DNA of 64,000 nucleotides from Hydractinia symbiolongicarpus (GCF_029227915.1 NC_079881.1:8432001-8496000); one strand, 5' to 3'; positions 1 through 15,100 are shown, counted from the stretch's first letter. Notes: generated by a model not told the origin, from the letters alone. Made by a program: numbers and translations.

Positions 1-260
1 GTAAAAAAGTTTTTAAATTGATTTTAACCAATCTGAGATTCTCTAGCTGGGTTTGGTAATTAGGATCTTTTGGAGAGTTAGGTACCTAATGGTAACATAT
101 GTAGGTAGTGGGCTTCATTCTCTTTATTTGAACCTTAACTTCTTTTCCCTAATTTTACCATAATGTTTTTACACTTCACTGCTGCATGTGGCATGGTGCC
201 ATGAAAATGTGTTAAGAGATGATTTTATAATCCATAAAATCTAAATAATTTTAATTTTAG

Positions 261-3200
261 AATAAAACAATCAATGTCGATGGCAAGAAAGTCAAGTTAC
301 AGGTATGTGGGTTAAATGATTTTGTATAATTTTTTTTTATTTTCTACAAGCTTTAGTTTCAACTATTTTTTACCTAACAAACATGTGTGTACTTCTTTTA
401 CAAAGTGAGCTATTATTCAAAAATGTTTTAAGGTTGCGACGCAACAATATATAAGTTTCCTAACAACTATGTTTGTGCTTTTATTACAAAGAGGGCTATT
501 TTATATTATTACTATGTTCTTTACCTTTTATATCAAAAAAGAAAAAAGTCAAGTATGTTGTTAAATATTTTTAGGATGCGTTACAAGTATGTATAAATCT
601 TCGTCTTTTGGAATAACAATTTTCTTTTCACGATGTTTAGATCTGGGATACTGCTGGGCAAGAGCGATTTCGAAGTATAACACATGCATACTACAGAGAT
701 GCACATGGTAAGAAAATTTTTCACATATATGCATGTTAAAATGGGAAAATTCTCCCTACGCAACCACCGATTGTTGATTGTTGCGTCATTGTAGATAAAA
801 TGAATTGTCATATGTCCACTGTTTTTACAATATGACAAAAAAGTCACTGTAAAAATAACATCATTTTAGATTTAATTATTTTGCATACATGATACCTGAA
901 TGGTCCCACAAGCATTTATTGGCATCAAAAATTTTTAACCTTTCTTTTTTATAGTTTTAGACCTTTAAACTTTATCAGTGTAAAGGTGTTATGTCGCAAA
1001 GTTTGAATGTGTACTATTTACAGGTGTAAACTCATCATGATAAGGAAACATTAGCTTTACGACATGACTTTGACATAATTTTATCACCTTTAAATTTGCA
1101 TTTTTTAACACTTTTCTTTTATGTTAAGATGTGATAAATATTTGTTTCTTTAGCACTTTTGCTGCTTTATGATGTTGGAAGTAGAAAAACATATGATAAT
1201 ACAAGGGTGAGTAAAGTTTTTAGTTTTTTTGCAGGTATGGATTATCTCCCACGTTTTTTTATTTATGACCCATTGGTGCAATTTATAATGAAGCATAAAC
1301 AAGATAATATCTTTCAATCATGCAGCAGTTCTAATCGACTTTAAATAATACCAAAATGGATTTTAGTGTTGGGAAAATATTCGGTTAACAGTAATTAAGA
1401 ACTAGCCATGTGGGTTGTTTTTTTTATCTCAAACTTGTATTTTAAAGGCATGGCTTTCTGAAATCAAGGAGTATGCTCCTCATGATGCTGTTGTAATGTT
1501 GCTTGGAAATAAGGTGAGTTCTCCATAACATACAAAAATTGTAGCCACAATTTTTTTATCATTAACTCTTAGAAGCTAGTATTTATTTATAAAACTTGAA
1601 GTATCCATGGTGTTTTGTCAACAATATTTTGTCACGATTTCTAGTCACCTGCTTTCACAACATTGATATAGTTAGGAACTTCCAGATAGGACTTTCAATT
1701 CTTTTTCGTGTGGGTTTTAGTTTGTATACGATCAAGTTAAGTGATCGCAAGTTATGGTTAATAGATGTTATGTTGGTATTTTGGCGTTTTTGCAAAACCA
1801 ATAGGTGTACTTGGCGGTCTAAGGGGTAAATGTCATCTTTCTCAAGCTGTCAATCATATCTCTTACAACATTTTATTGTTAGTGTGATCTAACTAAAGAG
1901 AGACAAGTAAAACGAGAAGAGGGGGAAAAGTTAGCATCTGTAAGTATTTCTTCTTTCTTATCTTGTGGTGACTATGAAATGTAATGCTATGTACAAAGGC
2001 AGAATAATTTTGGTTTTGCTTAGAAGCAAATTAAGTGTCTGCAGCATGGTTGCTTGAGTAAAAAAAGTTAAAGGCAGCAGAATTTACAGCAGAAACTCTA
2101 GGAACAAGAATCATAGCATGGTGTTCTGTTATTGTATGTAATTTGGTTAGTCTAGCCTAGCCAATCAATGCTAGCTTAAAAAACGCAATGTTAAGGACAT
2201 CTATATTTGAAAAATTTGTTCGCATCTAGATTTTATCCTGTCGCCTTATTTTTTCTTGAATAAAATACTTTCATTAAAAAAGGATTGATTTTCTATTTCG
2301 CGGTACAGAAGCCTAATTTGATAATCAACAAATAAAGCCAATGAATCCAAGAACCACCCATCATGTTCAATGCAACATCAGCGAATGGTAAGACAGTGAA
2401 AAAATAGGGTAAAAACTTGATTCTTTTGCAAAATAGGTACATATCCACCACATCACACTGTTGTTTTGAAGCCATGAACAAACTTTCAAATATAGATGAC
2501 CTAAACCAAACTGCATGAAAATGGCATATTTAGCCATAGTTATATTTCCTTTAAATGCAACCAAAAAATGCAATATACAGTAAAATCAACAATATGCAGT
2601 AAAAACAAATCGATTTAATATTGTTTTCTTTTTGTTTCTTCACCTAAAATCATTTCCTATAATTTTATCTTTATTTTGTTCAAGCGGTGACCCGTGGATA
2701 ATTCCACAGGTTCACCCATCCTTTATTTACCGCATTTTGTGTGCATTTCGGGTGATAGATGTATGCAAATATTATAATAGACTAAAATTGCAAGCTATAT
2801 TTTAAGTGTGGCTTTTGGCTTTGTGACTTTTGACTGTTTTCTTTTGAAATTGTGTTATTGCAACAATTTACATTTTAGGATTACAATGTTCCCTTTTTGG
2901 AAACTAGTGCCAAAACTGGTATGAATGTAGACTTAGCATTTGAAGCTGCATCTAGGTAAGTACTATTGGTCAGTAATATCTTGACATAATATTTTTATTG
3001 GTGTACAACTGTAATAAAGAAAATTGGAACTAATTTTTAGTTTGTCTTTTTTTGGAAACAATTCAGAATTTTGTGAGTCCAGCAACATAGCTGGAAGCTG
3101 TAATAAATGTAAACGTCTTTTTAATTACGTGAGATATTTTTTTAGATAAGTGTATATTGTTAAATAAATAGAGTAAGAATAAAAGACTACTTTAACAACT

Positions 3201-3479
3201 TGGTATAACTTGTAATTTCTCTCTGTCCTGTGTAAGGTATAAAGACATTATGTCGTAATGTCAAGAGTGTTAGCGGCAATATCCGTTTACAAGTATCCTG
3301 TCAATTGTATTCTGCTTTATGTTTCACCGTGATGTTATTTTAACAAAAAAAGTTTGATAGAAATATGATTTATTTTTAGGGAATTAATGCATTTGGAAGT
3401 AAAGGGTACTGAGCATGGTCGTTTCAATATTGGTCAGTATGTGTCTGAAAAAGAACAAAAGCCTGGCTGTTGTGGTTGA
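261..3479 (+). CDS. Rab26/Rab37-like small GTPase, 3' part of gene (5' exons outside window)
   Basis: Seven in-phase GT-AG exons: 261-302, 641-707, 1154-1206, 1448-1513, 1883-1939, 2879-2955, 3380-3479, encoding 153 aa up to a TGA. Visible motifs are [11 protein letters not shown] (G3/switch II), [20 protein letters not shown] (G4 NKxD) and ETSAKTG (G5). The YYRDAHA and HD..VMLLGNK blocks are typical of Rab26/Rab37, which act on secretory and synaptic vesicles and granules. The protein ends KPGCCG, a di-cysteine tail suited to double geranylgeranylation. The P-loop (G1), switch I and N-terminal extension, roughly 60 or more residues, must lie before base 261 and outside the window. No coding break is seen. 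Rab26 and Rab37 cannot be told apart with the N-terminus missing. Confidence 0.93.
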
Positions 3480-6129
3480 ATTTAACTGGTCAGCATTAAA
3501 GTAGATTTAAATGCCGTCTTCATATTTTTTATGGCATATTTTTACAAAAGATAATTACGTCTTCCAAAATTTAAAATGACAACCAAGGTGCTTACCAATT
3601 ATTTATAGAGTTAATTTAAAACATTTTATCAGAGAATGGATAATATTGTCCCAATCGAATTGCAAACTGATTTCCACATGAAACTGATTTCGTTTCTAAT
3701 ACACTATAAGGATCCTCTATTAATGATCCAATCTCTTTCATAAAAATACAGCTGCTTTAGTTAAATCAAAAACAGATCATCTTTCAAATTCTGTATTTTT
3801 TTCAATGTTACCTTTTGCTGTTGTTAATGGAAAATATGTGAGGAGCATTTTTTTTGTAGTTTGTCATTAAAATCTGTTTTAATGCAGATGTCAAAGAATG
3901 TTTGCAAAGTGTATGTTAATTTGGAATAAGATCAATTTATAATCTACATTAATACAAAATTTCAGAACATAACATATTGACTGGTTAGTGAAGAGTTTTG
4001 CATTTTATGTCACCCAGTAAAATTATTGAGGTTGTATAATATCAAACATTACATATTTTGTTGTATATTTTTATCTTTTTTTTTACTTCTGATTTTCATA
4101 GATTTAGATGTCTTTATTTTTGCGCAATTTAATTATTTTTAGGTGTTGCTGTCATGTTTTCCATACATTCATACACACTTCTTTTTAAACAACAAAGGTA
4201 AAAGGAAAGGCTTCAGACAAATTGATTGTAATTTTTTAAGCTCCAGTATTGAAAAATATTAGACCATTTATTGATAACAAAGCTAGTACACATCAAATAT
4301 TTAGGCTTAAGAACCTCATCAAGCGTATGCTGTACAAAGAGAAGTTTCAATATAAATGTATTTGTCACTTTCAACATTAACTGCCTGCAAAAAAAAAACA
4401 AATTAAAGAAGGATGCTTATGTAACTAGGCTTGTTTAATCAATTACATTTTATAATTATTTTCTTCTAAATTGGATTTCTTTGGTGCTTGGAGTGCATTT
4501 TTTGCATTATTGTAGTTAGACATTTTTGTTGTCATCTAGGTGGTAGTTTAGCTATTTCAACTTGTCTTAAAAAAATGTTAATCTTAAAAGGAAATTTAAC
4601 CTCACCCTTTTCTGAAATAAATAACTCTTTGTATATACCGCAATAAAATTTGTTTGTGTTTACTTGGAGTTTTTCGCATTTGGGTTGTGAAAACAGCATG
4701 TGGGCCATTGGACAATAGCTCTGTACACATGTTTTATTTTGGGTAATTTTTGTTCCCATAAATATTTTGAGGGGAAAATAAAATTCCATGTTGCTCATTT
4801 TAACTGGTTTTATTTTGTATGAAACCATATAAGTATTTATAAGGACTTAAATAGAGACCAAAATAGAATTTTGATTATGTGAAATGGATGTACCGAAGTA
4901 TTATATTTAATAATTGGAGTTACGAAAAGAAATTATTTTTTGGTTTGGTTTTATGATCAGTTTAAAAGCATTTCTTACCAAATAATTTTTGTAACCAGCT
5001 GACTGACAGCAAACATTACTATTTTTAAGTGTAGTCTTACATCTTTCATTTCTTTTATTATTTGTTATTTTATTTTTTTGGAATTAATGTTGAATTTATT
5101 GTAATGAAGATACTTTTTCTTCTGACATATTTTTTTAATTTATTTATTACTTAAAAAGCGTTGTTAATTATTATTTCAGGTATATTTATCATTATATTAC
5201 AGAATACTTAAAGTTCTTGAAGGATATACTTTTAGGGAAATGAATGTGTAGGGATAAAATTGTGTGAGACTTGCAAAATAATAGAATCAGAGTATAAGCA
5301 CTTTTTTAAAAACTGTGCAGCCAGAAGATGTTACAACATTCTTAGTCTTAGAATGTAAATCCCTTACCTGTCTCAAAGAATGCTGAACAATGTCAAACAT
5401 CAATTCCGCATTCTTTTTTTCTGTAACCTCTCCTTTTGCATTCATTTCTTTCCGTAAAGTATATGCTCTGAATTTATTTGTATTTTCTTAGATAACAAAA
5501 TATGTAGCCATTATGTTTCACATCTCCACTTGTGCCAAATCATGTAGATCTAAAGAGAGGTCTATATAGATTATTTTTATGAGTGTTTATAAAATAGATG
5601 TTAATATTTTGTAGCTATAAATACATACATGATAGTATGAACAAATTCTTTGTGTTCTTTTTTTAGTAAATCCTTGTTTTTTGATAATAAATAAATAAAG
5701 TAAGTAAATAAATAAAAACAAAACAAGATTATATGCCTTAATTAAAAGATCCAGGAAAGATGGTAGACATTGTAATATTATATAGATAAAAAATAAATAC
5801 AAGTGACTTTGTATGTTATACTTCTATGGAGAGCTTGGTGTAGAATAAATATAGGATTCCAAATTTTTTGTTTTTCACAACCACCATAAATCCACTAATC
5901 AAAGGATTTATTAGTTTTTTTTTTCAGATTTTTGAAAACAAGAAATTTCATTCATAAAAGTTTCTTCCGAAAATACAAAATTAAGCAAAAATAGTTTATG
6001 CACTGTCTTGCTTATCTTTTGCTATTCTTGCTTGTATTTAAAAAAAAACAAAGGTACAACTCGTTGCACCCTATGGATTTTTTAACCTAGTTGTATTAAT
6101 ATGGATTCGTTCAGATATTTAAAATATTT
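3480..6129. other. 3' UTR and intergenic DNA between the Rab gene and RSAD1
   Basis: AT-rich sequence beginning with the 3' UTR of the Rab gene. Short ORFs occur on both strands (for example 4532-4828 on -) but they have no splice context, domain or codon bias. I see no gene, RNA gene or clear mobile element here. Confidence 0.6.
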
Positions 6130-9100
6130 ATGTATTATGGGCGTAATAAACTTATTCCATCAAAACCATTTGGTTTGATAAGTGGTGTTATGGTGAGAAA
6201 ATGGATTGCTAAACAATTTCATGAGCATGAATATTATAGCGAAAAAAGTGCAACCCTTTATATCCATGTAAGTACTTTTTTATGTTCCATGTTAATCTAT
6301 CTTGATACCATGTTGGTCTTTTCTCTTGAATATTACATGTGTAATTTGTAGGTTTTCAAATGTTTTGCTGGTTCGCAACAAATAAATTTTAAGGCTCTAT
6401 GTTTTATAACTCATCTCCTAATATTTGTGTGTTTATACTCTTTATGAAAACAATTTTCCAAACTAGTTATTAGCTTATGAAGAAATCCGCAGAAACTTGT
6501 CTGTCATACATATGATGGAATTGCTATTTAGTGTATAAATATTTTATACTACAGTACAAACCAAGGCTGTCCTTTTAATTATAATACACTAACAACAAGT
6601 GCTCGTTTTGATAAGTCTTGTTTATATGTTTTTCATTATTTTATATATCATTATTTATATTTCATAAAGAGTTTAAAACATTTTATCCGAAAAATTAAAA
6701 AAAAGGAAAACAGCAAGCCTTAAAGTAGGCTTGATTTGTTTTTGTTAAAAAAACATGTCCCACAATTTCAAACTTATAGTAAATTGCTTATGAGGAGTGA
6801 CTTTATGGGAGTGTTATGTATGAGTTGAAAATAATGGTGTGTGTTGATGTGTTTTTAGTGGCCATTTTGTGCAAAGCTGTGTCCATATTGTGACTTCAAC
6901 AAGTATGTCAGGTATGTCATTATATTGTTTTTATATTGTTTAATGAAACTAATTGAAAGCTTAATTATGCAAAAATTATTACGTCATCAATTACATCAAA
7001 TCCGGCGTAATCTTGGGTTAGGGGGTCTGGAATTTAAAGACACCTACAAATATATTGTAAAGACTTTGATATAGTAACTAAACCCTAAAAAAAACAGAAA
7101 AATGCTGCCTGAAACCAAAAATAAACATTTTGGTAATGTGACACACTTGTCCCTATCTGCGTTAAATTTTACAAAAAATGAAACCATTCAGCCCTGATAT
7201 CATGTTTAATAATTATTTTAAATAATAAATATTTTACTAATCATAATTTTTTTTTTCATAAAGCCCGGAAGTCAAAAAAAATCTTAATTGCAGTGTGATT
7301 AAAAACATTTGGAACTATATGGATATGTTTCTTCTGTAAACTTTTTAATTGTTTTTAATAGAGATGAAATCGATCATGACTTGATGGAGGAATGTCTTAT
7401 TCGCGAGTTTCAATCACTAGTTAGAATGTATGATGTGAAGAAAATCAACTCTGTATATTTTGGTGGAGGTAAGTGGACAACTTAAAAAACTAATCCTTTT
7501 TCTAAGAAGATTTATCTTTTTTAATTTTGTATTTACTGAAAGTGTGCTGTGCTAACGTCTCATTGGTAATAATTTTCGCGGATAATGTATTTTTTAGATA
7601 AAGACTTTTCCCAAAAAAACATTTATGCAAGTACACTTTTAATGGTTCTCTTCTGGCAGGGCGAATCTTCGGTAGTGTCAAATAGGTTGGCGGTCTAGAC
7701 TGGGTCGCCCAGGAAATTTTTGACTACATAGTTCTTAAATAACATTGAATTAAAACTTTTTTTGCCAACTCAAAAGGCTGAAATATTATATCGGGTATGG
7801 TGATGCCCAATTATATCTCAGTACAAAAGAAATTTAAAAAATCAAAGAGATCTAATGAGCAAAATTACCCAATGAGAGAAATTTTACCCTAATTCAGCTT
7901 TTGTTTCATTTTCACCCAACTTTTATTTGTTTTATTTTAGTTAGTCAAGGCAGAATCTTACAAACTTTTTTTTGATAGTTAATTGTATGTACTTTCTGGT
8001 TATTATTTTTCTTTCGGTGCTTATAAATAGGGTGTATAATGTATCTTATTAGAGCTGGGTGTTATTTCGAGAAAGGTGTTTTATTTTGGCATTGGGAAAG
8101 ATTTGCCATTTTTTATATCTGAATGAATTAGCAAAACATAATTTCTCAATTCTAATCTTAGCACTTAAAATATAGCAAAAAATACCTTGGAAAAAAATTA
8201 CTGAGACAGCTCTTAGCAAATAGTTTTTTTACTGAATCATTTACTAGTCCTTTTAATGCAAGTCAAAACAAAGACGTTACCAGAAGAAAATATGATGCCA
8301 TGCAGTCGTTTGCATACCATAACTAATTCCACAATATCTGTACGTGTTTGGTTGCATTTTTTTTACTTGACTGTGGTATTTTTATTTTGTTTATACTGGA
8401 GACAAGTGAGGGACGTTTAAACTTGTGAATCCAAAATAAGAGAACCAACCGTCTAAAAAACCACCCTCTTACTCTCATTTTGATCAACTCGTGGTCAGTT
8501 TTAAATACAATTTAAGCGACGAAAACGCTTTGTGTATTAAAAGAAAGTGTTTCTGGATCTAATTCAACCAAGGGAAAAAAGGTCCTTGGCGGAAAATTGC
8601 TGAGGTAAACAAGATTTACCTCGACATATGCCGCTACATTGCGAGGGCTGTTTATAAAAGTACATTCATAGAAATAATATGAAGTAAGTTTTATTCTTAC
8701 ATCCGTACTTTATTTTAGGAACTCCAAGCCTTGCACGTCCATCTACAATATATTCGATTTTAAACGCAGTATCAAGAGAGTGTGTTATTAAAAATACAGC
8801 AGAAATTACTTTAGAGGTGAATCCAACAGCAACCGAACAGAAATTACTGAGGTAACAGTTTTTTAACTGTGTTCAAACGTTTTTGTTTAAAAAAGAACGG
8901 AGCCATCTACGACGGAAAAAAAAATTGCTGTTCTCTCTTTGATTTAAAAAGAATAAGATTGCAGGTAGAACTTCGAATATTTTACGATGTAAAAATATCA
9001 TATGGAAATACACAGAAAAAGTAAATATAACACAAATTTTGTGTTTTCAACAGTTTTTTGTCAGTTTTGCATTTTTTTGAAATTTCAACATCAGCCATAT

Positions 9101-12100
9101 TTGTTTTGTTTTGATTTTATTTTACGTTTGGTGCTTGGAAAGAATGGAGGAGGATAATTGGGTAAGAAAGTGTAGAGACTTGATAGTTCCTGGGGCAAAG
9201 CCCAGAGGCAGACCGAGAAAGACTTGGCAGGAGGTTATAAGGACAGACTTGATACAGAGGAAGTTGAATTTAGATCTAACACAGTCTAGATCAGATTGGA
9301 AGAGGGTCATTAATATACCCCGTCCAACCCATGCTAGCATGGAAAGCGGACGTTAAGCCGAGAATCATGATGATGATGTGCGCTTTTCATATGACGGGCT
9401 TGCATGAAAATGAAAAACATGCCTGCAGATAGTCCCTGTTCTTGTTTTGTGAACTCCCTATTGTATCACTATTACAGGTGTACCATCTTTAAAACCAAGA
9501 TGAATGTAAAATGTAATTGATCAGACGAAACGAAATGCTAATTTCGCGGAACAAATACACACGGAAAATTTAAAATTCCTTGGAAAAACATTTCATAGAT
9601 CTGTACTTGGGAACTCAGCAAGTTAGACGTTGATATGAGGGTCGGATGTTGTTGTGAACATAGGGACAAAAGATGCACTTTTTTATAGCCTTAAAAACCA
9701 TGGCACCTGGCGATAGGACGGTGGCTTAACTTATGAAGATGTCTCCATTGGCACGCTAAATAGTGTCTGTTAAATGCCTAATGAAAACCAAACCTTAAAA
9801 TAATTCTTTGTATGATGATTTTTCTTTAATATTTTCCAGGGATTTCAAGCATGCAGGGATTAATCGAGTATCCATTGGTGTACAGGTATGTATAATCTGG
9901 GTACAGTTATGTGCAATATAGGTCCAGGTATGTGCAATTTAGGTACAGGTATGCGCAATCTAGTTACAGGTATGCGCAATCTAGGTACAGCTATGTGCAA
10001 TCGAGGTACAGCTATGCGCAATCTAGGCACAGCTATGTTCAGGGTTTGCAAAATAGATAAGTTGAGGAAAGAATATAAACTCTGATAATAATTTTATTTC
10101 CTTGCTATTCCTTTTTAAAAAAAAATTTTTTGATCATTTTATCTTTACACAAAATAATTTTCAACTATTTCTATATATTTTTTATGCTTAGCTTATTTTA
10201 TTTTACAAGTCAACGACCCCTGGAAAGATCCACTGGAATCCACACTTTACTTCACTAAGTGAAGTGACTAACAGACAGATAGCGAGCATTATATATATTT
10301 TTTATGCTTTTCTACTTTTACAGAAAAAACATTATAGTTTATCCCAAACTACTCTTTACGTTTTTATTTTAGGCTTTGAATAATAAAGATTTAAAGTTGC
10401 TTGGTAGAGAACATTCCGTTGGAGAAGCAATGAGGTTTGTTTACTCTGCGGTACCTAAAATTATGAGGAGGGGTATTACATAACAAAGGGGACTTGTTTA
10501 AGGCACAAAAAGAGGAAGGTGATGGTGTCATCTCTACCAGTGAATTTCTATGTAGCCGTATTGCAAATCCGGTGTACCTAATCGGGTAATAATTAAAAAC
10601 GTGTACAACTTTTAATATCCTAAAGTCTAGTTTCCATGCTACCTCCAAACAAATTAGAATAAAAAAGCTGGGCAGCTATGAATCTGTAGAGCCGATGTTA
10701 TAACAGAGCTAGGTGTATCGCTTATCAATCTGCCATCTGCAACGAAGTTACAGCTTATTGACAAGAGACAAAGGCCTATAAATTAAATTCTCCTAGTCTA
10801 GGATTCTTATCTGCACACGAAACAATTTGCAATGTTAACGAACACAGACGATAAAAAAATTGAATGTTGCTTGCTTATTCAGTTTACCAAAATAATAAAA
10901 TTGCCTTGTCTACCATTTAGATAGCAAAAAGAATGTGTTGTTATATTGATTCCAAACCTCAGCTCTCTATAAAATTCAAAATGGCAGACCGACCGTCAAT
11001 TTACTACCGCCTCTGAAACTCTTCAATTGAATCACAACAGATCAAGATTTTGTTGTGCTTGACAAAGTTACTTTCATTTTATTATTTAAAATTGAGAAAA
11101 AGAATTAAAATCTTGTTTTGGCGTAAAATTTACAATGTTGTTAAAAAAACCTAATTCTCCGCAATTCTTCTACAATTTTGATTTGAAAAATGATTGATTG
11201 GAAACTCTTTTAGAATTATGTGCATGTTTATCCCTTCCCTACACTCACCTTAGAAAAAACTGCATGTTATTTTTAGTTGCTTACGTCATGCTTCTCATCT
11301 GTTTGGAAGTCACGTGTCAATTGATTTGATGTTCGGAAGACCTGGTCAGACTCCAACTGAGTGGCAAAAGGAACTGCAACAAGTTACAGACATGAAATTA
11401 AACCACGTTTCCTTGTATGAGTTGACCATGAAGAAGTTGACACCTATGGGTAAATCGTTTCAAGCTGGAAAAATCGTGCGTGCCTATAATTTTTATCTCT
11501 GTTTTTATTTATTTTTTGCTTTGGGGATCCGTAGCTCAGTCAGTAGAGCGCTTAACTCGCATTTAAATGATTGTGGTTTCGATCTACGCGTAATCAGGCC
11601 GTTGTCTAGTTGGGCAAAAATCTCAGAGATTTCTGTGTCTTAAATGGTAGAACCACCTTTTTTGTCTCTCCTGGAAACAATTGACAGGGTATATTCCTTT
11701 AAATAAGTAGGCTAACCACTAAACATGAAATATCACGCTGAAATAGTTTCAATGACACTCGCTCTCAAATTAATTGGAAAATCAGGAATTCATATCAGGG
11801 AGAATCAGGGAAAGGCAGAATCCTTTAAAAAATTATCCTGAAAGACAATTTTTTTGTTAATTTTTTAAAAAATCTGCTATTTGACCCTCTTAAAATTTTT
11901 TTTCTTCCTAAATTGTTATGCCTTGCTAAATTATGTAGCGTTGTTTTTTTTACAAATGTTGGTTAGTAATTATCAGTGATTTTATTTTATATATTTTTAG
12001 TGTCTTCCTTCAGATGAAGATATGGTTCGTATGTACCAAGACACAAAAGAGGTAGCTAGCTAACATGTGTTTCTAAAACTCTTCTTTTTGCTCGCTTGTG

Positions 12101-15100
12101 TTTTTTCTTCTTCTTGATACTACAGTAAAAAGTTGAATTTTGCTTTAGCTGAAACGTAAACCTTGTTGTAAAATCTATTATTCTTACATCACCATCGATT
12201 ATTTTTTTTTAAAGTTTTATCATGTTAAATTTTAAGAATTTTAAGAAAACATTCGACAACGAAGTGCCCATTCACAAATAAGAAAAATTATCATTCGAAC
12301 ATTCGTCGAACAATTGTTGTGGTTTCCTGCGTGTTCGAATTTCTGTACTGCATTGATGGATGCTTAGCATAACCTTTATAAGCATATTCAGGCTCAGAAG
12401 AATTTTTAAATATTTGCTATGCACATTGCTTAGTCTTTTTTTTAGTTGTTGTTTTTTAGTATTTTTAGTCTTTTCTTTTTCCGTACGCACAATAAAATGT
12501 TTTACCTACATATCCATATCTTAACCTAGTGTAAATTTACCTTTAGGGTTTTATCGCTGTTTATTTTCTTGTTTCTTATGAGAAATCTTTAATAAGTAAG
12601 CATACTATAGGCCTATGTTTTTAGCATATGCATATCCTAGCCTAATTCCGAATTTCGCTCAAACATGTAAGGTGGTGTATACACGAGAGTTTGCTTTCAC
12701 CTGGAGTGAAATAAAATCACTCCAGGCTCTGATAAGAAGCTTTATTGTCCTAAAATGAAGTTAAACGTTACTGCGGTTGTAAGAATTTGTAGTTGTCATT
12801 GTCAGAAACAAGATTCCAACCTACAAGGAACGTAAAAGTTCATCTAAATAAATGGATTTTAACATGGTACTATAATTTCACTTCACTTCGAGTAAAATGA
12901 AACTTTTTGTGAACGTGTAACTTAATTTTGAAAATGCTTTTGTTTTTTTGTGTATATATTTTTATATGTTGTTTTACCAGAATCTTGAAGCAGTGGGTTT
13001 GCATCGTTATGAAATTTCAAACTTCGCTAAAAAAGTAAGTACTCTATAAACTTCAGTGTCTTGTCGTTTCGGTACACCTTTGTGTTTTTAAGGGATTACA
13101 CCCTTTTTTGTTATAAGAAAACCAAAATTCTAACCAGGCTGTTCATTATTCTTATTTCCCCATTGCTCGAAATAATAGACCTATTGTAAAATAAAAATAA
13201 AAATGCACGACGCTTTTTGTTACAGTGTTCCATTATCAAGTGATATCAAGCTGATTTTATAATTACGTGAAACATACTAGCTATATGTTCTAAAACAAGT
13301 TGTTGAAAATGCGAAACAAAAACAAAACTGGCGAATTTGGAATGAAAAAATATAGAAAAATAGTGACTTGCATAAAAGAGAGATTCTGATAAAGTAGGTA
13401 GCCGAAAATCTTAATGATTGTGCAGATCTTATAAAATATATTCATATAAAATAACATATTTAAACTTAAATTCATGTTTTTTTACAGTTTGCATTAAAAA
13501 ACCAGTAAGTACTAAAACATTAGGCTAAGAGGTAAAGTTGGACTGGATTTAATGCATACTGTAGAGAGCCTGCCATGGTGCTCTATAAAGAATAGAGGTT
13601 GCAGTGGCGAGGATAAAATGAAATTAATACATCGAAATAACAGATGGAGGAGGATTATGAAGTCCAGATACCCCAAAAATAATTCTTTAATGTGAATATT
13701 TCCAAATCACACCGCATCATTTCTTACATCAGTTCATAACAAGCATTGGTGTTCAAAATATCGCAAGATTGTTTCGTCATTCAATGTTTTAAAAAAAAAT
13801 TTGTTATAATGTTACAATTCAGAGTTGAGAAACATTTCCTGAATTCTTTCATATGTTATAAGAACATTTATTTTGAACGAATATTTTTTTTTTTATACTA
13901 TTATACGTGTCTGTTTTTACAAACAAGATCATTTGTATTACTTCCAATCCTAATAATATTCACCGTCACCAGTAAATCTGACCATATGCTTTGTTTCCTA
14001 TGTTTTATTCCCTATGTTTTGTTTCCTATGTTGTTTGTTGAAGAATTGTAACCAACCTCAGCTAAAATTTAGACGTTTTTACAAAAAACGTGAATATTGC
14101 TTATTACCTTGGTAATAAGATTGAGTTGAGGCATTTTGCATGCCTACATACAAAATGAAATACCATATAGCTATGACCTTTACTAAAAGCAAAGTTAGGA
14201 TTTTTGGTCAGAGAAAAGTTGTATTCTTAATTTGTTGTTACTGTTTAGTTTCTCGTACTCAAGTTGGATTGAGAACCAGTACCGAACGTTATTAAGTGCT
14301 TACATGTGATTGTATAGAACTTAACTTTACTGTACACCATATTGTAGGGCTACGAAAGTCAACACAATTTGTCGTACTGGTGTGGCAAGGACTATATTGG
14401 GATAGGACCAGGTAGGTACAACAAGCAAGTCATCACCAGCAGCAGCAGCTTTATCTTTATTCTCGGCTTAGTCGCTTTCCTTGCTAGAATGGGTTGGACA
14501 AGGTAGGGGGGCATCCATAAAGATCGTACACACCAAATTGCTCATTTAATCTCCCCCTTGTACCCCCACACTTTTATTCTGACCCCCTCCCTTCCTATTA
14601 AGTGCATACGTACTTCATACATGATCAATATTGATCTAAACTGTGTTAGTTATAAACTCAAGTTTCTCTCCATCACATCTGTCCTTATTACCTACTGCCA
14701 AGCTTTTTGCTCTTACCCAATTATGCCTCTCAATTCTTTCCAAATGTCGCAGCCAACTCAATTTTCTCATCTGAATGATAACATCTCCAATGCTACAAAT
14801 ACTGAGCCTGTTCATCTAATGTCTTTTTGCCTCTCAAACTCCAGTTCCTGACAAAAATAATTTCGGAATCTAAGGTGAACTAAATTTTTTTTCTTTTTTT
14901 TTTTTAGGCGCACACAGCAGGTATTTCGTATTAATTTTTATATCATTATAATTATTACTATTATTTACCAAGGATAGCCTCTTCAGTTCATATTTGTGCA
15001 GTTATTAAATGTGCTACGACCACCTTTGCGGGTCCCGCAAAGGTGGTCGTAGTACATCACTCAGCCGGGGTTTGAACCCCAGACCTTTCGTACTAGAGGC

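Noticed and set aside
4532-4828. 98-codon ORF on -
   Set aside because: No domain; lies in the intergenic stretch after the Rab gene with no promoter or splice evidence.
9860-10085. Repeat-encoding ORFs on both strands
   Set aside because: They are open only because a 21-bp array lacks stops; the sequence is intronic.
11527-11600. Functional tRNA gene
   Set aside because: Boxes A and B are good but acceptor and anticodon arms do not pair and a SINE-like body follows; called a SINE.
14558-14851. 97-codon ORF on +
   Set aside because: It is antisense to a diverged LINE reverse-transcriptase tail.
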